A DNA stretch of 64,000 bases from Sphingomonas palmae (GTDB taxonomy: Bacteria > Pseudomonadota > Alphaproteobacteria > Sphingomonadales > Sphingomonadaceae). How positions within the stretch are numbered: position 1 is the stretch's first letter; each line of letters begins with the position of its first letter. The notes under the pieces are model-generated. The model had not been told where the DNA came from. It saw nothing but the letters and a program-made list of their open reading frames with translations, and did no database searches. Both the position numbers and the translations under genes were made by a program. This document shows positions 41,232 through 51,456 of this stretch, piece after piece. The stretch is from assembly GCF_900109565.1 (NCBI RefSeq), contig NZ_FNZZ01000002.1:248001-312000 (forward strand). Direction: 5' to 3'.

Positions 41232-43184
41232 CTACGGCAAGCGGAACACGACCGCCTGCTGGCGTCCCGCACACGCCAGCGCGCCTTCGGGACGGAAGCT
41301 GCTGGTGAAACGACTATCGCGCAGGATGCCAGTGGCCGCTTCGTCGAACACGAACGGCGGGTAGGCGATCACCGCGCGCGGTTCGATTGTGCGGCCGTCG
41401 GCGGAAATGTCGAACTCGGTCGAAACCCAGCCCTCGAACCCGTAGCGCTGTGCCGCCATCGGGAAGTCGTTGCCTGTTGTGCCGGTGCTGCGCAGCCCCG
41501 GCGTGATACCCAGCAGCGAGCATTGCTCTGCGGTCAGCCCGGTGGCGGCAAACGCCTGTTTCGCGCCCGCCAGATCGCCTTTCGCCGCGCGCACGTTCGC
41601 CTGCTGCAGCATCGCCGCGACCTTCAACGGATGCCGCTCCGGCAGGTTCGGCTCGGCGATCACCGCGTCGAGCAGTTGCGGCGCGTCGTCGGCCGGCCCG
41701 CTGCGATAGCCGGGCACCGCGATCAGCACGCGCAGCGTCGCCGCACTGAGCGGGTCGGCCGCCATCTGCGGATCGGCGAGCAGGCGCCGCAAGGCGCTGC
41801 GGTAAGCGTTGCCGTTATCCTCGTCGATCGCGTTGATCGCGGCAAAGGTGCGAACCGCCGTCGGCGCGTGAAGTGCGTTGGCGCGCGTCAGCGCCTGCGC
41901 GGCAAATTGCGCGCGCTCGTCCGCCGGGACCACCGCGTTGCGCGACAAGGCGAACAGCGTGGCGAGCTGCTGGGCAGCGGCTCCCTGGTTCATCGCCGCT
42001 CGTTGCAGCGGCAGCGCCGCCGCGTCGGACAGGTCGGCCCACGGCGGTGAAGTGGGAACGCCCTGCCCGGTGATCCACGCCTCGGTCGCGTCCGCCAGCG
42101 GCGTGACGAGCGAGGGAGCCGACGGCGTCTTCAGGCAGCGAAGCTCGACGCGGCTGGCCAGTCGGAAGAACGGCTTGATCGCCTTCACGTCATCGCTGCG
42201 CCACGACCAGTCGGATACTGCCTGCGCGAACGCGATCGCGGCAGCGCGCTTACCCGTAGTGAAGATCGGCACGGCGCCGACGACCCGACCGTCGTTGGCG
42301 AGCGAATATTCGACGATGGCGACATCCTGCGGCGTCAGGCCGGGCACGTCGGCACATATGGGCGGCTTCATCGTTACCGCCCGTGCGTAGGGCGCATCCG
42401 CCATCCGCCCTGCGCCGGTATAGGCGAGGTATTGCCGCGCATTGTCCATGTCCTTGTTGCGGAGCGCCGCGATCGCGAGGTCGGAACGCGTCGCCACGTC
42501 GTCGAGCCCGACACGCGAGGTCAGCCCGCCGCGCTTGGCCAGGCTGTCCTTCAGCACCGCGTAAGCTTCCTTGTCGCGCCCCTCGTTCATCAGCACGCGC
42601 GCGTAGATCGTCTGAACGTTCGCCACGTCCTTCTTCGACAGGCTCTGGTCGGCCAGCGCGATCGCACGCGCTTCCTGCGCGTAAGCCAGCGCTTTGCCGT
42701 CGTGATCGAACATCAGCGTGTCGGCGAGCAGCATCAGCGGGCGCAGCCGCGCCGTGCCGGTAGAGAGTGCGAGCGCGGCACGCCCATCAGCGGCCGCGGC
42801 GTCATAGTCGAAGCGCGCATGCGCCTCGCGTGCCAGCCGCAGGTGCGCGTCGATCACCTCATCGTTGAACGACGCCCCTTGCGCGGCAAGCACGGGCAGC
42901 GAAGCGCGGATCATCGCCGCGCCCTCTGGACCCCGATCGAGGTAGATCAGGCACTTGCCCTTGCGCACCCTAAGCGCCGCGGTGCCGACCGGCGACTTCG
43001 CCAAACGGGGCGCCACCGCGTCGAAGATCGCCACGGCCTCCGCGCACTTGTCCTCGCCCGCCAGCTGCGTCGCCTGGTCGAAGCGCTGCTGCAGCGTTTG
43101 CGCACCCGCGGGCGCTGCTGTTGCTGCGGCTCCTCCCGCAGCTTGACCCAGCGCGAGCAGTGCGAGCACAATCGACGACATCAT
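41232..43184 (-). CDS. Exported TPR-repeat protein with a C-terminal TonB-like domain
   Basis: A 650-residue exported protein. A signal peptide (MMSSIVLALLALGQAAGGAAA) is followed by about ten tetratricopeptide-like helical pairs, with repeated ALxLxxxxG patterns. The C-terminal 80 residues resemble the TonB C-terminal domain: AQRYGFEGWVSTEFDISADGR, then the conserved FVFDEAATGILRDSRF. It may assemble partners or energise an outer-membrane receptor; the nearest receptor gene in this window is at 53008. The ATG at 43184 follows a GGGGGGA run. It is divergent from the thioredoxin-like gene. Confidence 0.75.
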   Translation of the reverse strand: MMSSIVLALLALGQAAGGAAATAAPAGAQTLQQRFDQATQLAGEDKCAEAVAIFDAVAPRLAKSPVGTAALRVRKGKCLIYLDRGPEGAAMIRASLPVLAAQGASFNDEVIDAHLRLAREAHARFDYDAAAADGRAALALSTGTARLRPLMLLADTLMFDHDGKALAYAQEARAIALADQSLSKKDVANVQTIYARVLMNEGRDKEAYAVLKDSLAKRGGLTSRVGLDDVATRSDLAIAALRNKDMDNARQYLAYTGAGRMADAPYARAVTMKPPICADVPGLTPQDVAIVEYSLANDGRVVGAVPIFTTGKRAAAIAFAQAVSDWSWRSDDVKAIKPFFRLASRVELRCLKTPSAPSLVTPLADATEAWITGQGVPTSPPWADLSDAAALPLQRAAMNQGAAAQQLATLFALSRNAVVPADERAQFAAQALTRANALHAPTAVRTFAAINAIDEDNGNAYRSALRRLLADPQMAADPLSAATLRVLIAVPGYRSGPADDAPQLLDAVIAEPNLPERHPLKVAAMLQQANVRAAKGDLAGAKQAFAATGLTAEQCSLLGITPGLRSTGTTGNDFPMAAQRYGFEGWVSTEFDISADGRTIEPRAVIAYPPFVFDEAATGILRDSRFTSSFRPEGALACAGRQQAVVFRLP

Positions 43185-43240
43185 CCATCCCCCCGGTTTG
43201 ATCGCCAAAGGACCACGCGAACGCCGCCGTGTCGAGCAAT

Positions 43241-43720
43241 ATGTCAACACGACTGACACAGAGAAGCGCGTGGCGCCGTGGCGGCGTTTTGCTCGCCGCC
43301 GCGCTCACGTGGACCATGTCGGTCGCGACTGGCGAGCCGCCGGCTTCTCGCCCCGTCCGCGACGATCCTCGACTGCCGCCACGTTCGGTGATCGTCCTGG
43401 TCGCGTCATGGTGCGCGCCGTGCCGCGGCGAACTCTTGCGGCTCGACACGATCGCGCCGGTAATCGGTGGCCGGGCCCTGCGCGTGCTCGCGATCGACGA
43501 CAGCGCCGCCACCGCGCGCATGCTACGCGTGATCGATCCCGCGCGCGTCTGGCGTCCCGACACACGTGTCGACCACGTCCGCGCGTTGCTGCTCGCGCGT
43601 ACCGCCGGGCTGCCGTTCAGCGTCGTCAGCGACGGGCGCGGCGTCGTCTGCGCGCAGGAGAACGGTGGCCTCGACGCTCATCGCGCGGCCGCGCTCGTAC
43701 AACGCTGCGCGACGCCATAA
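43241..43720 (+). CDS. Exported thioredoxin-like protein with a CAPC motif
   Basis: A 159-residue protein with a basic, hydrophobic leader (RRGGVLLAAALTWTMSVATG) and a thioredoxin-fold core around VIVLVASWCAPCRGELLRL. The CAPC pair (about Cys58 and Cys61) is redox-type. It would be periplasmic and may act on thiols or haem lyase/cytochrome maturation. The start is uncertain: ATG 43241 or GTG 43229; neither has a strong ribosome site. It is divergent from the TPR protein and lies 67 bases before the acyl-CoA dehydrogenase. Confidence 0.72.
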   Translation: MSTRLTQRSAWRRGGVLLAAALTWTMSVATGEPPASRPVRDDPRLPPRSVIVLVASWCAPCRGELLRLDTIAPVIGGRALRVLAIDDSAATARMLRVIDPARVWRPDTRVDHVRALLLARTAGLPFSVVSDGRGVVCAQENGGLDAHRAAALVQRCATP

Positions 43721-43787
43721 CAAAAGTTACTTGACCGCACCGCTGGCGCCCGTGACACTCGCGCAAATCATTCGCGAGAGGGCGCCC

Positions 43788-44942
43788 ATGACACTCGACA
43801 CCGTCGCCGGCCGGCAGGCCTATACCGAGGATCACGAGGCGTTCCGCCAGACGGTACGCAGCTTCCTGGCCCGTCAAGGCCAGCCTTTCGCCGACCAATG
43901 GAACAAGGACCGGCTGGTGCCCAAGTCGTTCTGGCGGCAGGCGGGCGAGGTCGGCATGCTGTGCCCGACGGTGCCCGAAGCGTACGGCGGGCTGGGGCTC
44001 GATTTCGGCTACAATGCGATCGTCGACGAGGAGATGGCCTATGCGGGCGTCCCCGCCGGCTTCTCGCTCCAGTCCGACATCGTCGCCGGCTATATCGAGC
44101 ATTACGGCAGCGAGGAGCAGAAGGCGCAGTGGCTGCCCAAGATGGTGTCGGGCGAGGTCGTCACCGCGATCGCGATGACCGAGCCGGGCACGGGCAGCGA
44201 CCTGCAGTCGATCCGCACCTCGGCGAAGAAGGACGGCAATCACTACGTCATTAACGGATCGAAGACGTACATCACCAACGGGCAGAACACCGACCTGACG
44301 TTGGTAGTCGCGAAGACCGACCCCGACGCGAGCCCCTCGTGGAAGGGCATGTCGATCATCCTGGTCGAGAGCGACCGCGAGGGGTTCAGGAAGGGCCGCA
44401 AGCTCGACAAGATCGGGCAGGACGCCGCCGACACGTCCGAACTCTTCTTCGACGACGTGCGCGTGCCGATCACCAACTGCCTGGGCGAAGAGGGCAAGGG
44501 CTTCATCTACCTGATGAGCCAGCTGCCGCAGGAGCGCCTGTCGATCGCCGTCTCGGTACAGGCGACCGCGCAGAAGGCGTTCGACGAGACCGTCGCCTTC
44601 ACCAAGGATCGCAAGGCCTTCAAGGGCACGGTGTTTGATTTTCAGAACACGAAGTTCGTGCTCGCCGACCTGAAGGCGAAGCTGCAGGTCGGCTGGGCGC
44701 ACCTCGACTGGTGCATCAAGCGCCATCTGGCGGGCGAGCTGACCAACGAGGAGGGTGCCGCGGCCAAGCTGTTCCACACCGAACTCGAGTGGGAGGTGAT
44801 GGACAAATGCCTCCAGCTCCACGGCGGTGCGGGCTATATGAACGAATATCCGATCGCGCGGTCGTGGCGCGCGGCGCGCGTCAGCCGCATTTACGGCGGC
44901 ACCAACGAGATCATGAAGGAAGTGATCGCGCGCAAATTGTGA
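43788..44942 (+). CDS. Long-chain-type (LCAD-like) acyl-CoA dehydrogenase
   Basis: A 384-residue acyl-CoA dehydrogenase. Motifs are AMTEPGTGSDLQSIRT, YVINGSKTYITNGQNTD, LPQERLSIAVSVQATAQKAFDETVAFTKDRKAF and YGGTNEIMKEVIA. The last segment has Gly rather than the MCAD Glu, and the candidate base Glu lies in DETVAF, as in LCAD and isovaleryl-CoA dehydrogenase. It probably acts on long-chain acyl-CoA, but chain length cannot be set by eye. The ATG at 43788 follows GAGAGG; longer starts are rejected. Confidence 0.9.
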   Translation: MTLDTVAGRQAYTEDHEAFRQTVRSFLARQGQPFADQWNKDRLVPKSFWRQAGEVGMLCPTVPEAYGGLGLDFGYNAIVDEEMAYAGVPAGFSLQSDIVAGYIEHYGSEEQKAQWLPKMVSGEVVTAIAMTEPGTGSDLQSIRTSAKKDGNHYVINGSKTYITNGQNTDLTLVVAKTDPDASPSWKGMSIILVESDREGFRKGRKLDKIGQDAADTSELFFDDVRVPITNCLGEEGKGFIYLMSQLPQERLSIAVSVQATAQKAFDETVAFTKDRKAFKGTVFDFQNTKFVLADLKAKLQVGWAHLDWCIKRHLAGELTNEEGAAAKLFHTELEWEVMDKCLQLHGGAGYMNEYPIARSWRAARVSRIYGGTNEIMKEVIARKL

Positions 44943-44985
44943 CGGCGCCGGGGGATAGGGGAGCGATCGCCCCCCACCATGCGTG

Positions 44986-46572
44986 TTACGCCGCGGCGTC
45001 GGCGCGCAGTTCCTCCACGAAGCGATCGGTCGACTGACGCAGCCGGCTGGCGTGCGCCGACAGGCTCGCGGCGGCGCTGCGCACGTCGACCGACAGCGTC
45101 TCGGCCGCGGTCGCGGCGCTCGCCACCACCGCGATCTGCTGCTCGACGTAATCGGCGCCGCGCGCGGCCTCGTGCGCGCTGCGCTCGATCTCGACCGCCG
45201 CCGCACGCTGCGCACCCACCGCGTCGCGGATGTCGTTCGCCGCCACCGTCACGCGCGTCACCATCGCGCTGGCAGCGTCGAGGTCGCTCGCCGCCGCGGT
45301 CACGCCGTGCTGGATGCCCGAAATCAGGTCGGCGATCTTCTGCGTCGCGTGCGCGGTGCCGGCGGCCAGCTGCTTCACCTCGCCCGCGACCACCGCGAAA
45401 CCGCGCCCGGCCTCACCCGCGCGCACCGCCTCGATCGTGGCGTTGAGCGCGAGCAGGTTGGTCTGCGCGGCGATCCCGCCGATCTGCTCGACGAAGCCGC
45501 CGATGTCGCCGGTTCGCACGGCCAGGTCGCGCACCGCACGGTCGCTCGACGCCGCGCTGTCGCGCGCGGCCTGCGTCAGCGCGCGCTGCTGCTCGGCATG
45601 TTCCGCCACCGTCTCCATCGATCCCGACAGGTATCGGATCGCCGACGCGACCCCCTGCGCCGCCGATGACGCCTGTACCGCCCCCGCCGCGACCTCGACC
45701 GCTTGGTGCCCCGCGTCAGCCGCCAGCTCGTTGAGCGACACCGCCGAGCTGACCAGCTGCGCCGACGCCTCGTCCAGCGCGATCGCCACCCCCGCCACCG
45801 TATGTTCGAACGCACCGGCGAGCGTCAGCAGCGCCGCGCGGCGCTCGGTCGCCAGCCGCTGTTCCGCCTCCTTGCGCCGCACGCGCTCGCGCGCCGACGT
45901 TTCCTCCGCCACCTGCGCGGCGGCGAGCGCATCGACCGCGCGTGCGGCAGCGGCTTCGGCGGCGAGCGACAGCTGCTCGCTGTGCAGCCGTGCCTGCTCC
46001 TGCGTGCGGTGCGCCTCGTCCTGCGCGATGATGAGCGTGCGCAGCGCCTGCGTGACGTAAGCGAGCGCACCGAACTGCAGCACCACCGCCACCGCGTGGA
46101 ACACGACCCGGCCGAGATTGCCCGATCCGGTGAAGACCCAGTCGGGCACCACCGCCTCGAACAACAGGTGGTGCACCGCGATCAGTGCGGAGGCGAGCGC
46201 GATCGGACGCCAGTCGCACAACAGCGTCAGCGCGGCGAGCGCGACGAAGAAGTACATGTGCGCATCCATCTGCCACGCGTGCCCGCGCAGCAGGTAGACG
46301 AACAGCGCCGGCATCACCGCCGCCTCCACCGCGACCGTCAACCGCGCCGCACGATCGAAGCGGCCCTTTATCGCCACAACGGTCGGCAGGATCATCGTCA
46401 GCGCCGCGACGATCAGCTCGAACCCGACGCCGCGACGATCGAGCAACAGGTCGCCTACGACGAGCAGCGGCAGGCACAGCCATCCCGCGATCACAAGTGC
46501 GCGCACCCCGCGCCGCCTGAGCGCATCGAGTGCGACCGAACGGTGCGCCGAGGCTGAAAGAACCTCGCTCAC
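44986..46572 (-). CDS. Membrane-bound methyl-accepting chemotaxis-type protein
   Basis: A 528-residue receptor. The first 190 residues form about six membrane segments, for example [20 protein letters not shown] and [18 protein letters not shown], with no obvious periplasmic sensor. A coiled helical linker (about 205-300) leads to the cytoplasmic signalling hairpin with [27 protein letters not shown]. It should signal through CheA/CheW, not seen here. The start is GTG 46572, overlapping the stop of the small upstream gene (GTGA). A longer 770-residue reading is rejected because it runs across that gene in another frame. Confidence 0.88.
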   Translation of the reverse strand: MSEVLSASAHRSVALDALRRRGVRALVIAGWLCLPLLVVGDLLLDRRGVGFELIVAALTMILPTVVAIKGRFDRAARLTVAVEAAVMPALFVYLLRGHAWQMDAHMYFFVALAALTLLCDWRPIALASALIAVHHLLFEAVVPDWVFTGSGNLGRVVFHAVAVVLQFGALAYVTQALRTLIIAQDEAHRTQEQARLHSEQLSLAAEAAAARAVDALAAAQVAEETSARERVRRKEAEQRLATERRAALLTLAGAFEHTVAGVAIALDEASAQLVSSAVSLNELAADAGHQAVEVAAGAVQASSAAQGVASAIRYLSGSMETVAEHAEQQRALTQAARDSAASSDRAVRDLAVRTGDIGGFVEQIGGIAAQTNLLALNATIEAVRAGEAGRGFAVVAGEVKQLAAGTAHATQKIADLISGIQHGVTAAASDLDAASAMVTRVTVAANDIRDAVGAQRAAAVEIERSAHEAARGADYVEQQIAVVASAATAAETLSVDVRSAAASLSAHASRLRQSTDRFVEELRADAAA

Positions 46573-46868
46573 GCTGCAACCTCCGCGCCGCACAGCGCGC
46601 TGGGCGCCGCCGTGACCAGGATGCCTGCGCGCAGCAACGCGACCGTGTCCCGCGCACCATCGCCGCGCACGACCACCGATCCGATCGGCCCGCGTGCCAG
46701 CAGCGCGAAGCCATCGGCCAGCGCCGCCTGCGCGGGCCGCGCATCCCGTGTCAGCGGTACGAACAACAGGTTGCCGCGCTCGGGCGGCGCGAAGGCGAAG
46801 GCGATCAGTGCCGCTGCGCCTCCTATGATCTGCACCAGCGGCGAAATGTAAGAAACTGCGGTTGCCAT
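46569..46868 (-). CDS. Small membrane-anchored hypothetical protein coupled to the chemoreceptor (99 aa)
   Basis: A 99-residue protein with an N-terminal hydrophobic helix (about 8-28: [20 protein letters not shown]), and a soluble region with [17 protein letters not shown] and [18 protein letters not shown]. The C-terminus ([11 protein letters not shown]) ends four bases into the chemoreceptor gene. The GTGA overlap implies coupled translation. The ribosome site before its ATG is weak. I do not recognise a family. It may be an accessory subunit of the receptor, inferred from coupling only. Confidence 0.55.
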   Translation of the reverse strand: MATAVSYISPLVQIIGGAAALIAFAFAPPERGNLLFVPLTRDARPAQAALADGFALLARGPIGSVVVRGDGARDTVALLRAGILVTAAPSALCGAEVAA

Positions 46869-46998
46869 GAGCGCCCGCTACGCCCGCGATCGTTACCGAG
46901 CGGTTTAGCATGGACGCGACCTTACCTGCGGCTGGATCGATGATGCGTGACTTGCGTAGTCCCCCGACGACAGGACCAAGCGGCGACGGAGGTGACGG

Positions 46999-47466
46999 AT
47001 GAGCGAGGCGGACGGACACGCACCCATTGAAAGCGCTGCATTTCCGGTTGGACGCACCGCCTTCGCGCTCGGCTTCGCAGGCCTGCTGCCACAGATTGCG
47101 GCGGCGCTGCTGGCGGGCCTGGGATATTTTTCCGGCGGCGCGATCGCGGTCGGCTACGCCGCGCTGATCCTCAGTTTTCTGGGCGGGATGTGGTGGGGAT
47201 TGGCGATGTTCCTGCGACTCGGTCAGGGCGTGGTCGTCACGCTGGCCGTGGTGCCGAGCCTGGTCGCGGGCGCGCTCGCCGCGTTCGCCTTCGTCCACCT
47301 GCCCTCCGCACTCGTCGCGCTCGGCAGTGCGATCCTGCTGACGCTGCCGGTCGACCGCTGGCTGACGACGCGAGGGCTCGCGCCGCCCAACTGGATGAGC
47401 CTGCGCATACCACTGTCGGTCGGTCTGGGATCGCTGACGATCATCGCCGGCGTCCTCGCTGCCTGA
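46999..47466 (+). CDS. DUF3429 family membrane protein
   Basis: A 155-residue inner-membrane protein with four or five hydrophobic segments. The family pattern includes [37 protein letters not shown] and [25 protein letters not shown]. The conserved Trp-Trp and the LPVDRW end fit DUF3429. Function is unknown in the family. It lies divergent from the chemoreceptor pair and convergent with the hybrid kinase, whose stop is 5 bases away. No signal peptide distinct from the first helix is visible. Confidence 0.78.
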   Translation: MSEADGHAPIESAAFPVGRTAFALGFAGLLPQIAAALLAGLGYFSGGAIAVGYAALILSFLGGMWWGLAMFLRLGQGVVVTLAVVPSLVAGALAAFAFVHLPSALVALGSAILLTLPVDRWLTTRGLAPPNWMSLRIPLSVGLGSLTIIAGVLAA

Positions 47467-47470
47467 ACCC

Positions 47471-49570
47471 TTAATCCGCGAGCAGTAGGCTGACCTTGGC
47501 CGCGAGCGTATCCATCGCGAACGGCTTCGTCACCAGCGCCATGTGCGGCGCGAGCTGACCGTTCCCGATCACCGCATTCTCCGCGTAGCCGGTGATGAAC
47601 AGCACCTTCAGTCCCGGCAGCCTCGCCAGCGCCGCATCGGCGACCTGCCGCCCGTTCATCTGCCCCGGCAGCCCGACATCGGTGACGAGCAGGTCCGGCG
47701 TCACCTCGGAGGCTAACAACGCGAGCGCACTCGCGCCATCACCCGCCTCCACCACGGTGTAGCCCTGTTCCGACAACACCTCGGCGACCAGCATGCGGAT
47801 CGTCGGCTCGTCGTCGACGACCAGCACCGTTCGGCGACCATCGACACGCGCGACCGCGAGTTCGCTGCCCGCTGCAACGACCTCGCCTTCCTGCGCGCCA
47901 TAGTAACGCGGCAGGTAGATGCACAGCGTCGTGCCCTCGCCCACTTCGCTGTAGATGCGTACCTGCCCGCCCGACTGCCGCGCGAAACCGTAGATCATTG
48001 ACAGACCCAGGCCCGTGCCCTCCCCCATCGGCTTGGTCGTGAAGAACGGATCGAACGCGCGCGCCTGCACCTCGGGCGTCATGCCTGAGCCCGTGTCGGA
48101 AACGCACAGCGACAGATACTGCCCGGGCGTCAGGTCGCGTTCGCGCCCGGTACGCTCGTCGATCCACTTGTTCGCGGTCTCGATCGTGATCCGCCCGCCG
48201 TCGGGCATCGCGTCGCGCGCGTTGATGCACAGGTTGAGGAGCGCATTCTCCAGCTGGTTCGGGTCGACCAGCGCGGGCCACAGTCCGGCGGCGCCGACCA
48301 CCTCCAGCGTGATCTGCGGACCCACCGTGCGCCCGATCAGCTCCTCCATTCCCGCAATCAGCCGGTTGACGTCGGTCGGCTTGGGATCGAGCGTCTGTCT
48401 GCGCGAAAAGGCGAGCAACCGATGCGTCAGCGCCGCCGCGCGCCTGGTCGCGCCCTGCGCTGCGGCGACATAGCGGTCAAGTTCGTTGACGCGCCCCTGC
48501 CCGACACGCAGCTGCATCATCTCGAGCGAGCCGGAAATGCCGGTCAGCAGATTGTTGAAATCGTGCGCCAGCCCACCGGTCAGCTGCCCGACCGCCTCCA
48601 TCTTGAGCGCCTGACGCAGCTGCTCCTCCGTCCGCATCAGCTCGGCCGTGCGCGCCTCGACCTCGTCCTCCAGCCGCGCGTTCAGGTCGGCGAGTTCCTG
48701 CTCCGCGCGCCGCCGCTCGACCGCGTCGCGCACGCGCTCGGCCACGTCGCGGACGAAGGCGATCTCCGCCTCGCTCCACGCGCGCGGCACCGCGTTGTTG
48801 AGGTACAATAGCGCGACGAACCCGCTCTGCTCGGTGACCGGCAGGTTGATGAAGGACATCGCCGACAGCTGCCGCAGCCCTTCCGCCGTGTCGCGCGTGC
48901 GCGAGTCGTCGCGCACGTCGGCGATCGCGACCGTCACGCCTGCCTTCAGATCCTCGATATAGCTGCCATAGTCGCGGAAATGCAGCAGCGCGGGCAGCGG
49001 CACGATCCCCTCGGCGCAGTAAGCGCGCTCGGTCGTGATCGTCTCCGCACGCGGATCAACCGTGCCATAGCCTGCGCGGCTCACGTCGAGCACGCGCCCC
49101 AGCACTTCCGCCGCGGCAAGCGCCAGATCACCCGGATCGCCGCCCGCGCGCAGCCGGTCGTTGATCTCGACGATGGCGGCGAGCCGCAATTCGTGCCGCT
49201 TGCGCGCGTCGATATCGTAGCTGATGCCGGGGAAGGCGACCACCGCGCCCGCCTCGTCGCGCTCGACCCGCCCCTGTGCCACCAGCCAACGGACCTGCCC
49301 GTCGAGCCCGATGACGCGATATTCTTCCTCGAACGGCTCGCCGTTGGCGAGCGTATGCGCGATCGCTGCCTCGACGCGCGGCAGATCACCCGGGTGAATG
49401 CCGCCGAAGAAGGTCGCGATCGGCGCACCTTCCGCCGCCACCTCGGGCTCGACGCCGTACAGCGTCGCGAACGACGCGTCGGCGGTGATCCGGTCGGCGG
49501 GAACGTCCCAGTGCCAGCGGCCGATGCTCGGCGCATCGTCGAGAGGGGGAACGGGGGGCAGAACGGTCAT
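47471..49570 (-). CDS. Hybrid sensor histidine kinase (PAS-GAF-HisKA-HATPase-REC)
   Basis: A 699-residue cytoplasmic hybrid kinase. A PAS domain (about 10-125) is followed by a GAF-like domain (about 140-285), a coiled linker, and the H-box [11 protein letters not shown] with His336. The ATPase domain shows [21 protein letters not shown] and [10 protein letters not shown]. The C-terminal receiver (about 580-699) carries [12 protein letters not shown] and [12 protein letters not shown] with the phospho-accepting Asp. No transmembrane helix is seen. The family includes light- and redox-responsive kinases in alphaproteobacteria. It has no adjacent output regulator. Confidence 0.93.
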   Translation of the reverse strand: MTVLPPVPPLDDAPSIGRWHWDVPADRITADASFATLYGVEPEVAAEGAPIATFFGGIHPGDLPRVEAAIAHTLANGEPFEEEYRVIGLDGQVRWLVAQGRVERDEAGAVVAFPGISYDIDARKRHELRLAAIVEINDRLRAGGDPGDLALAAAEVLGRVLDVSRAGYGTVDPRAETITTERAYCAEGIVPLPALLHFRDYGSYIEDLKAGVTVAIADVRDDSRTRDTAEGLRQLSAMSFINLPVTEQSGFVALLYLNNAVPRAWSEAEIAFVRDVAERVRDAVERRRAEQELADLNARLEDEVEARTAELMRTEEQLRQALKMEAVGQLTGGLAHDFNNLLTGISGSLEMMQLRVGQGRVNELDRYVAAAQGATRRAAALTHRLLAFSRRQTLDPKPTDVNRLIAGMEELIGRTVGPQITLEVVGAAGLWPALVDPNQLENALLNLCINARDAMPDGGRITIETANKWIDERTGRERDLTPGQYLSLCVSDTGSGMTPEVQARAFDPFFTTKPMGEGTGLGLSMIYGFARQSGGQVRIYSEVGEGTTLCIYLPRYYGAQEGEVVAAGSELAVARVDGRRTVLVVDDEPTIRMLVAEVLSEQGYTVVEAGDGASALALLASEVTPDLLVTDVGLPGQMNGRQVADAALARLPGLKVLFITGYAENAVIGNGQLAPHMALVTKPFAMDTLAAKVSLLLAD

Positions 49571-49742
49571 GGTCGAAATCGACTATCCGAATTGGGCGAT
49601 ACTGATGGACGGAAGTGCCTGAACACGCGCTGAGCCGGCTTGTTCAACCCGCGACCTTGACTTTTTGCGGCCGATCGAGCACATGGCGGGGCATCGAGGC
49701 GTTTGCAGCGTGATCGATCCCGCAAGGGGTCCGGCTCCGCCT

Positions 49743-49759
49743 CGGTCGATTATCGACCG
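49743..49759. promoter_or_regulatory. Palindrome in the DEAD-box helicase leader
   Basis: CGGTCGAT-T-ATCGACCG is a perfect 8+1+8 palindrome in the 280-base region between the hybrid kinase start and the helicase start. A TTGACT box (49657-49662) lies upstream. Further down the leader is a pyrimidine-rich tract that could pair with GGGGG near 49821. It may be an operator or part of a regulated leader. Confidence 0.4.
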
Positions 49760-49850
49760 ACCTCCCATGTCACGCGGGGTGTCTCCTCTACCCCCCACCC
49801 TCCTCACGCCCTTCGCGTGTCGGGGGTTCGACTATTTGGACTATATTTCC

Positions 49851-51350
49851 ATGTCATTCGCACATCTCGGCCTCGCCGAGCCGCTCGTCCGCGCGATCGA
49901 GGCCAAGGGCTATTCCGAGCCGACGCCAATCCAGCGCGACAGCATCCCGACCCTGCTCGAAGGCCGCGACCTGCTCGGCATCGCGCAGACCGGCACCGGC
50001 AAGACCGCGGCCTTCGTCCTTCCTTCGATCCAGCGCCTCGTCGCCGCCGACAAGCGCGTGCTGCCGACACACGTCCGCATGCTCGTGCTCGCGCCGACGC
50101 GCGAACTCGCCAGCCAGATCGCGGAGAGCGCGCGCGGCTACGGCGCCTTCTCCAAGATGTCGGTCGCGACCGTGTTCGGCGGCACCAGCATCAACAAGAA
50201 CCGGCAGGACGTGGCGCGCGGCGTCGACATCCTCGTCGCGACCCCCGGCCGCCTGATCGACTGCGTCGAGCAGGGCTATATCAACTTGTCGATGATCGAG
50301 ATCCTGGTGCTCGATGAGGCCGACCAGATGCTCGATCTCGGCTTCATCCACGCATTGAAGAAGATCGTTCGGATGGTCCCGCGCAAGCGCCAGACTTTGT
50401 TCTTCTCCGCCACCATGCCGGTCGCGATCCGCGATCTGGCGGCGCAGTTTCTGACCGATCCCGCCACCGTCTCGATCAAGCCCGCGGCGACCACCGCCGA
50501 GCGCGTCGACCAGAGCGTGATCTTCTGCAACCAGACCGAGAAGCAGGCGCTGCTCACCATTCTGCTGCGCGAGACCGAGATCGACCGCGCGCTCGTCTTC
50601 ACGCGCACCAAGCACGGCGCCGACCGCGTGGTGAAGCTGCTCGCGGGCAACGGCATCGCGTCGAGTGCGATCCACGGCAACAAGAGCCAGCCGCAGCGCG
50701 AGCGCGCGCTCGCCTTGTTCAAGTCGGGCGAAGTGCCGATCCTGGTCGCGACCGACATCGCCGCGCGCGGCATCGACGTGTCGGGCGTCAGCCACGTGTT
50801 CAACTTCGAGCTGCCCAACGTGCCCGAGCAATACGTCCACCGTATCGGTCGCACCGCACGCGCGGGTGCGAGCGGCGAGGCGATCGCCTTCTGCGCCGAT
50901 GATGAGCGGCCGTACCTGAAGGATATCGAGAAGGTCACGCGCCAGAAGATCCCGTCGGTGCCGCTGCCCGACGACTTCACCCGCCGCGCCGACCAGCTGA
51001 AGGCCGAGCGCGTCAAGGCGATCGGCGCTGACCCCGCGCCGCGCGCCGACCGCCAGCGCGGTCCTGCGCGCCCGAAGGCGACGCACGCCCCGCGCCCGTC
51101 GCATGGTTCGCGCCAGCACGAGCCGCAGGCGCCCGCCCGCGCGCACGGCGGCGGTCAAGGCGGCAGCGGTCGTCCGGCACACGGTGGCCAGCGCCCGGCG
51201 CAGGGCGGCGCACATGGTAGTGCTCAGGGCGGCAACGGCGGCGCAGGTGCCAACACCGGCGGCCGCAACTACGCCAACGCGAGCGGCAACCGTCGTCGCG
51301 GCGGGCGTGGCCGCGGCGGCGCGGGTGGCGGACGCAGCATCTCCGCCTGA
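49851..51350 (+). CDS. DEAD-box ATP-dependent RNA helicase
   Basis: A 499-residue RNA helicase. Motifs appear in order: Q-motif region PTPIQRDSIP, AQTGTGKTAAF (about 45), APTREL, TPGRLID, the DEAD motif (about 154 in VLDEADQML), SAT, FTRTKHGADR, ARGIDV and HRIGRTARAG. The C-terminal tail (about 400-499) is Arg/Gly-rich (RRGGRGRGGAGGG), which is typical of RhlE/DeaD-type proteins that work on ribosome assembly or mRNA decay. The ATG at 49851 was chosen because upstream in-frame ATGs lie in the leader. A large terminator follows. Confidence 0.92.
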   Translation: MSFAHLGLAEPLVRAIEAKGYSEPTPIQRDSIPTLLEGRDLLGIAQTGTGKTAAFVLPSIQRLVAADKRVLPTHVRMLVLAPTRELASQIAESARGYGAFSKMSVATVFGGTSINKNRQDVARGVDILVATPGRLIDCVEQGYINLSMIEILVLDEADQMLDLGFIHALKKIVRMVPRKRQTLFFSATMPVAIRDLAAQFLTDPATVSIKPAATTAERVDQSVIFCNQTEKQALLTILLRETEIDRALVFTRTKHGADRVVKLLAGNGIASSAIHGNKSQPQRERALALFKSGEVPILVATDIAARGIDVSGVSHVFNFELPNVPEQYVHRIGRTARAGASGEAIAFCADDERPYLKDIEKVTRQKIPSVPLPDDFTRRADQLKAERVKAIGADPAPRADRQRGPARPKATHAPRPSHGSRQHEPQAPARAHGGGQGGSGRPAHGGQRPAQGGAHGSAQGGNGGAGANTGGRNYANASGNRRRGGRGRGGAGGGRSISA

Positions 51351-51365
51351 TCCTCGCCGATCGTA

Positions 51366-51429
51366 AGCGGCCCGCGTGGCGCTCGCGCTCTGCCCTTTCG
51401 AGGCGAGCGCGGGAGCCGCGCGGGCCGCT
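51366..51429 (+). terminator. Long-stem terminator after the helicase gene
   Basis: From A51366 to C51390 pairs with G51405 to T51429 in a 25-bp stem with two T-G wobbles and one mismatch (G51381 with A51414), loop of 14 bases. It starts 16 bases after the helicase stop. A short GTTT follows after 6 bases. The stem is unusually long for this organism. Confidence 0.6.
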
Positions 51430-51456
51430 GGCGTTTCGGATGCAGGAGGTCGCATC

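Noticed and set aside
46573..47298. Extended N-terminus of the chemoreceptor (770 residues)
   Set aside because: It runs antisense to the DUF3429 gene and across the small coupled gene; the GTG at 46572 fits a natural operon overlap.
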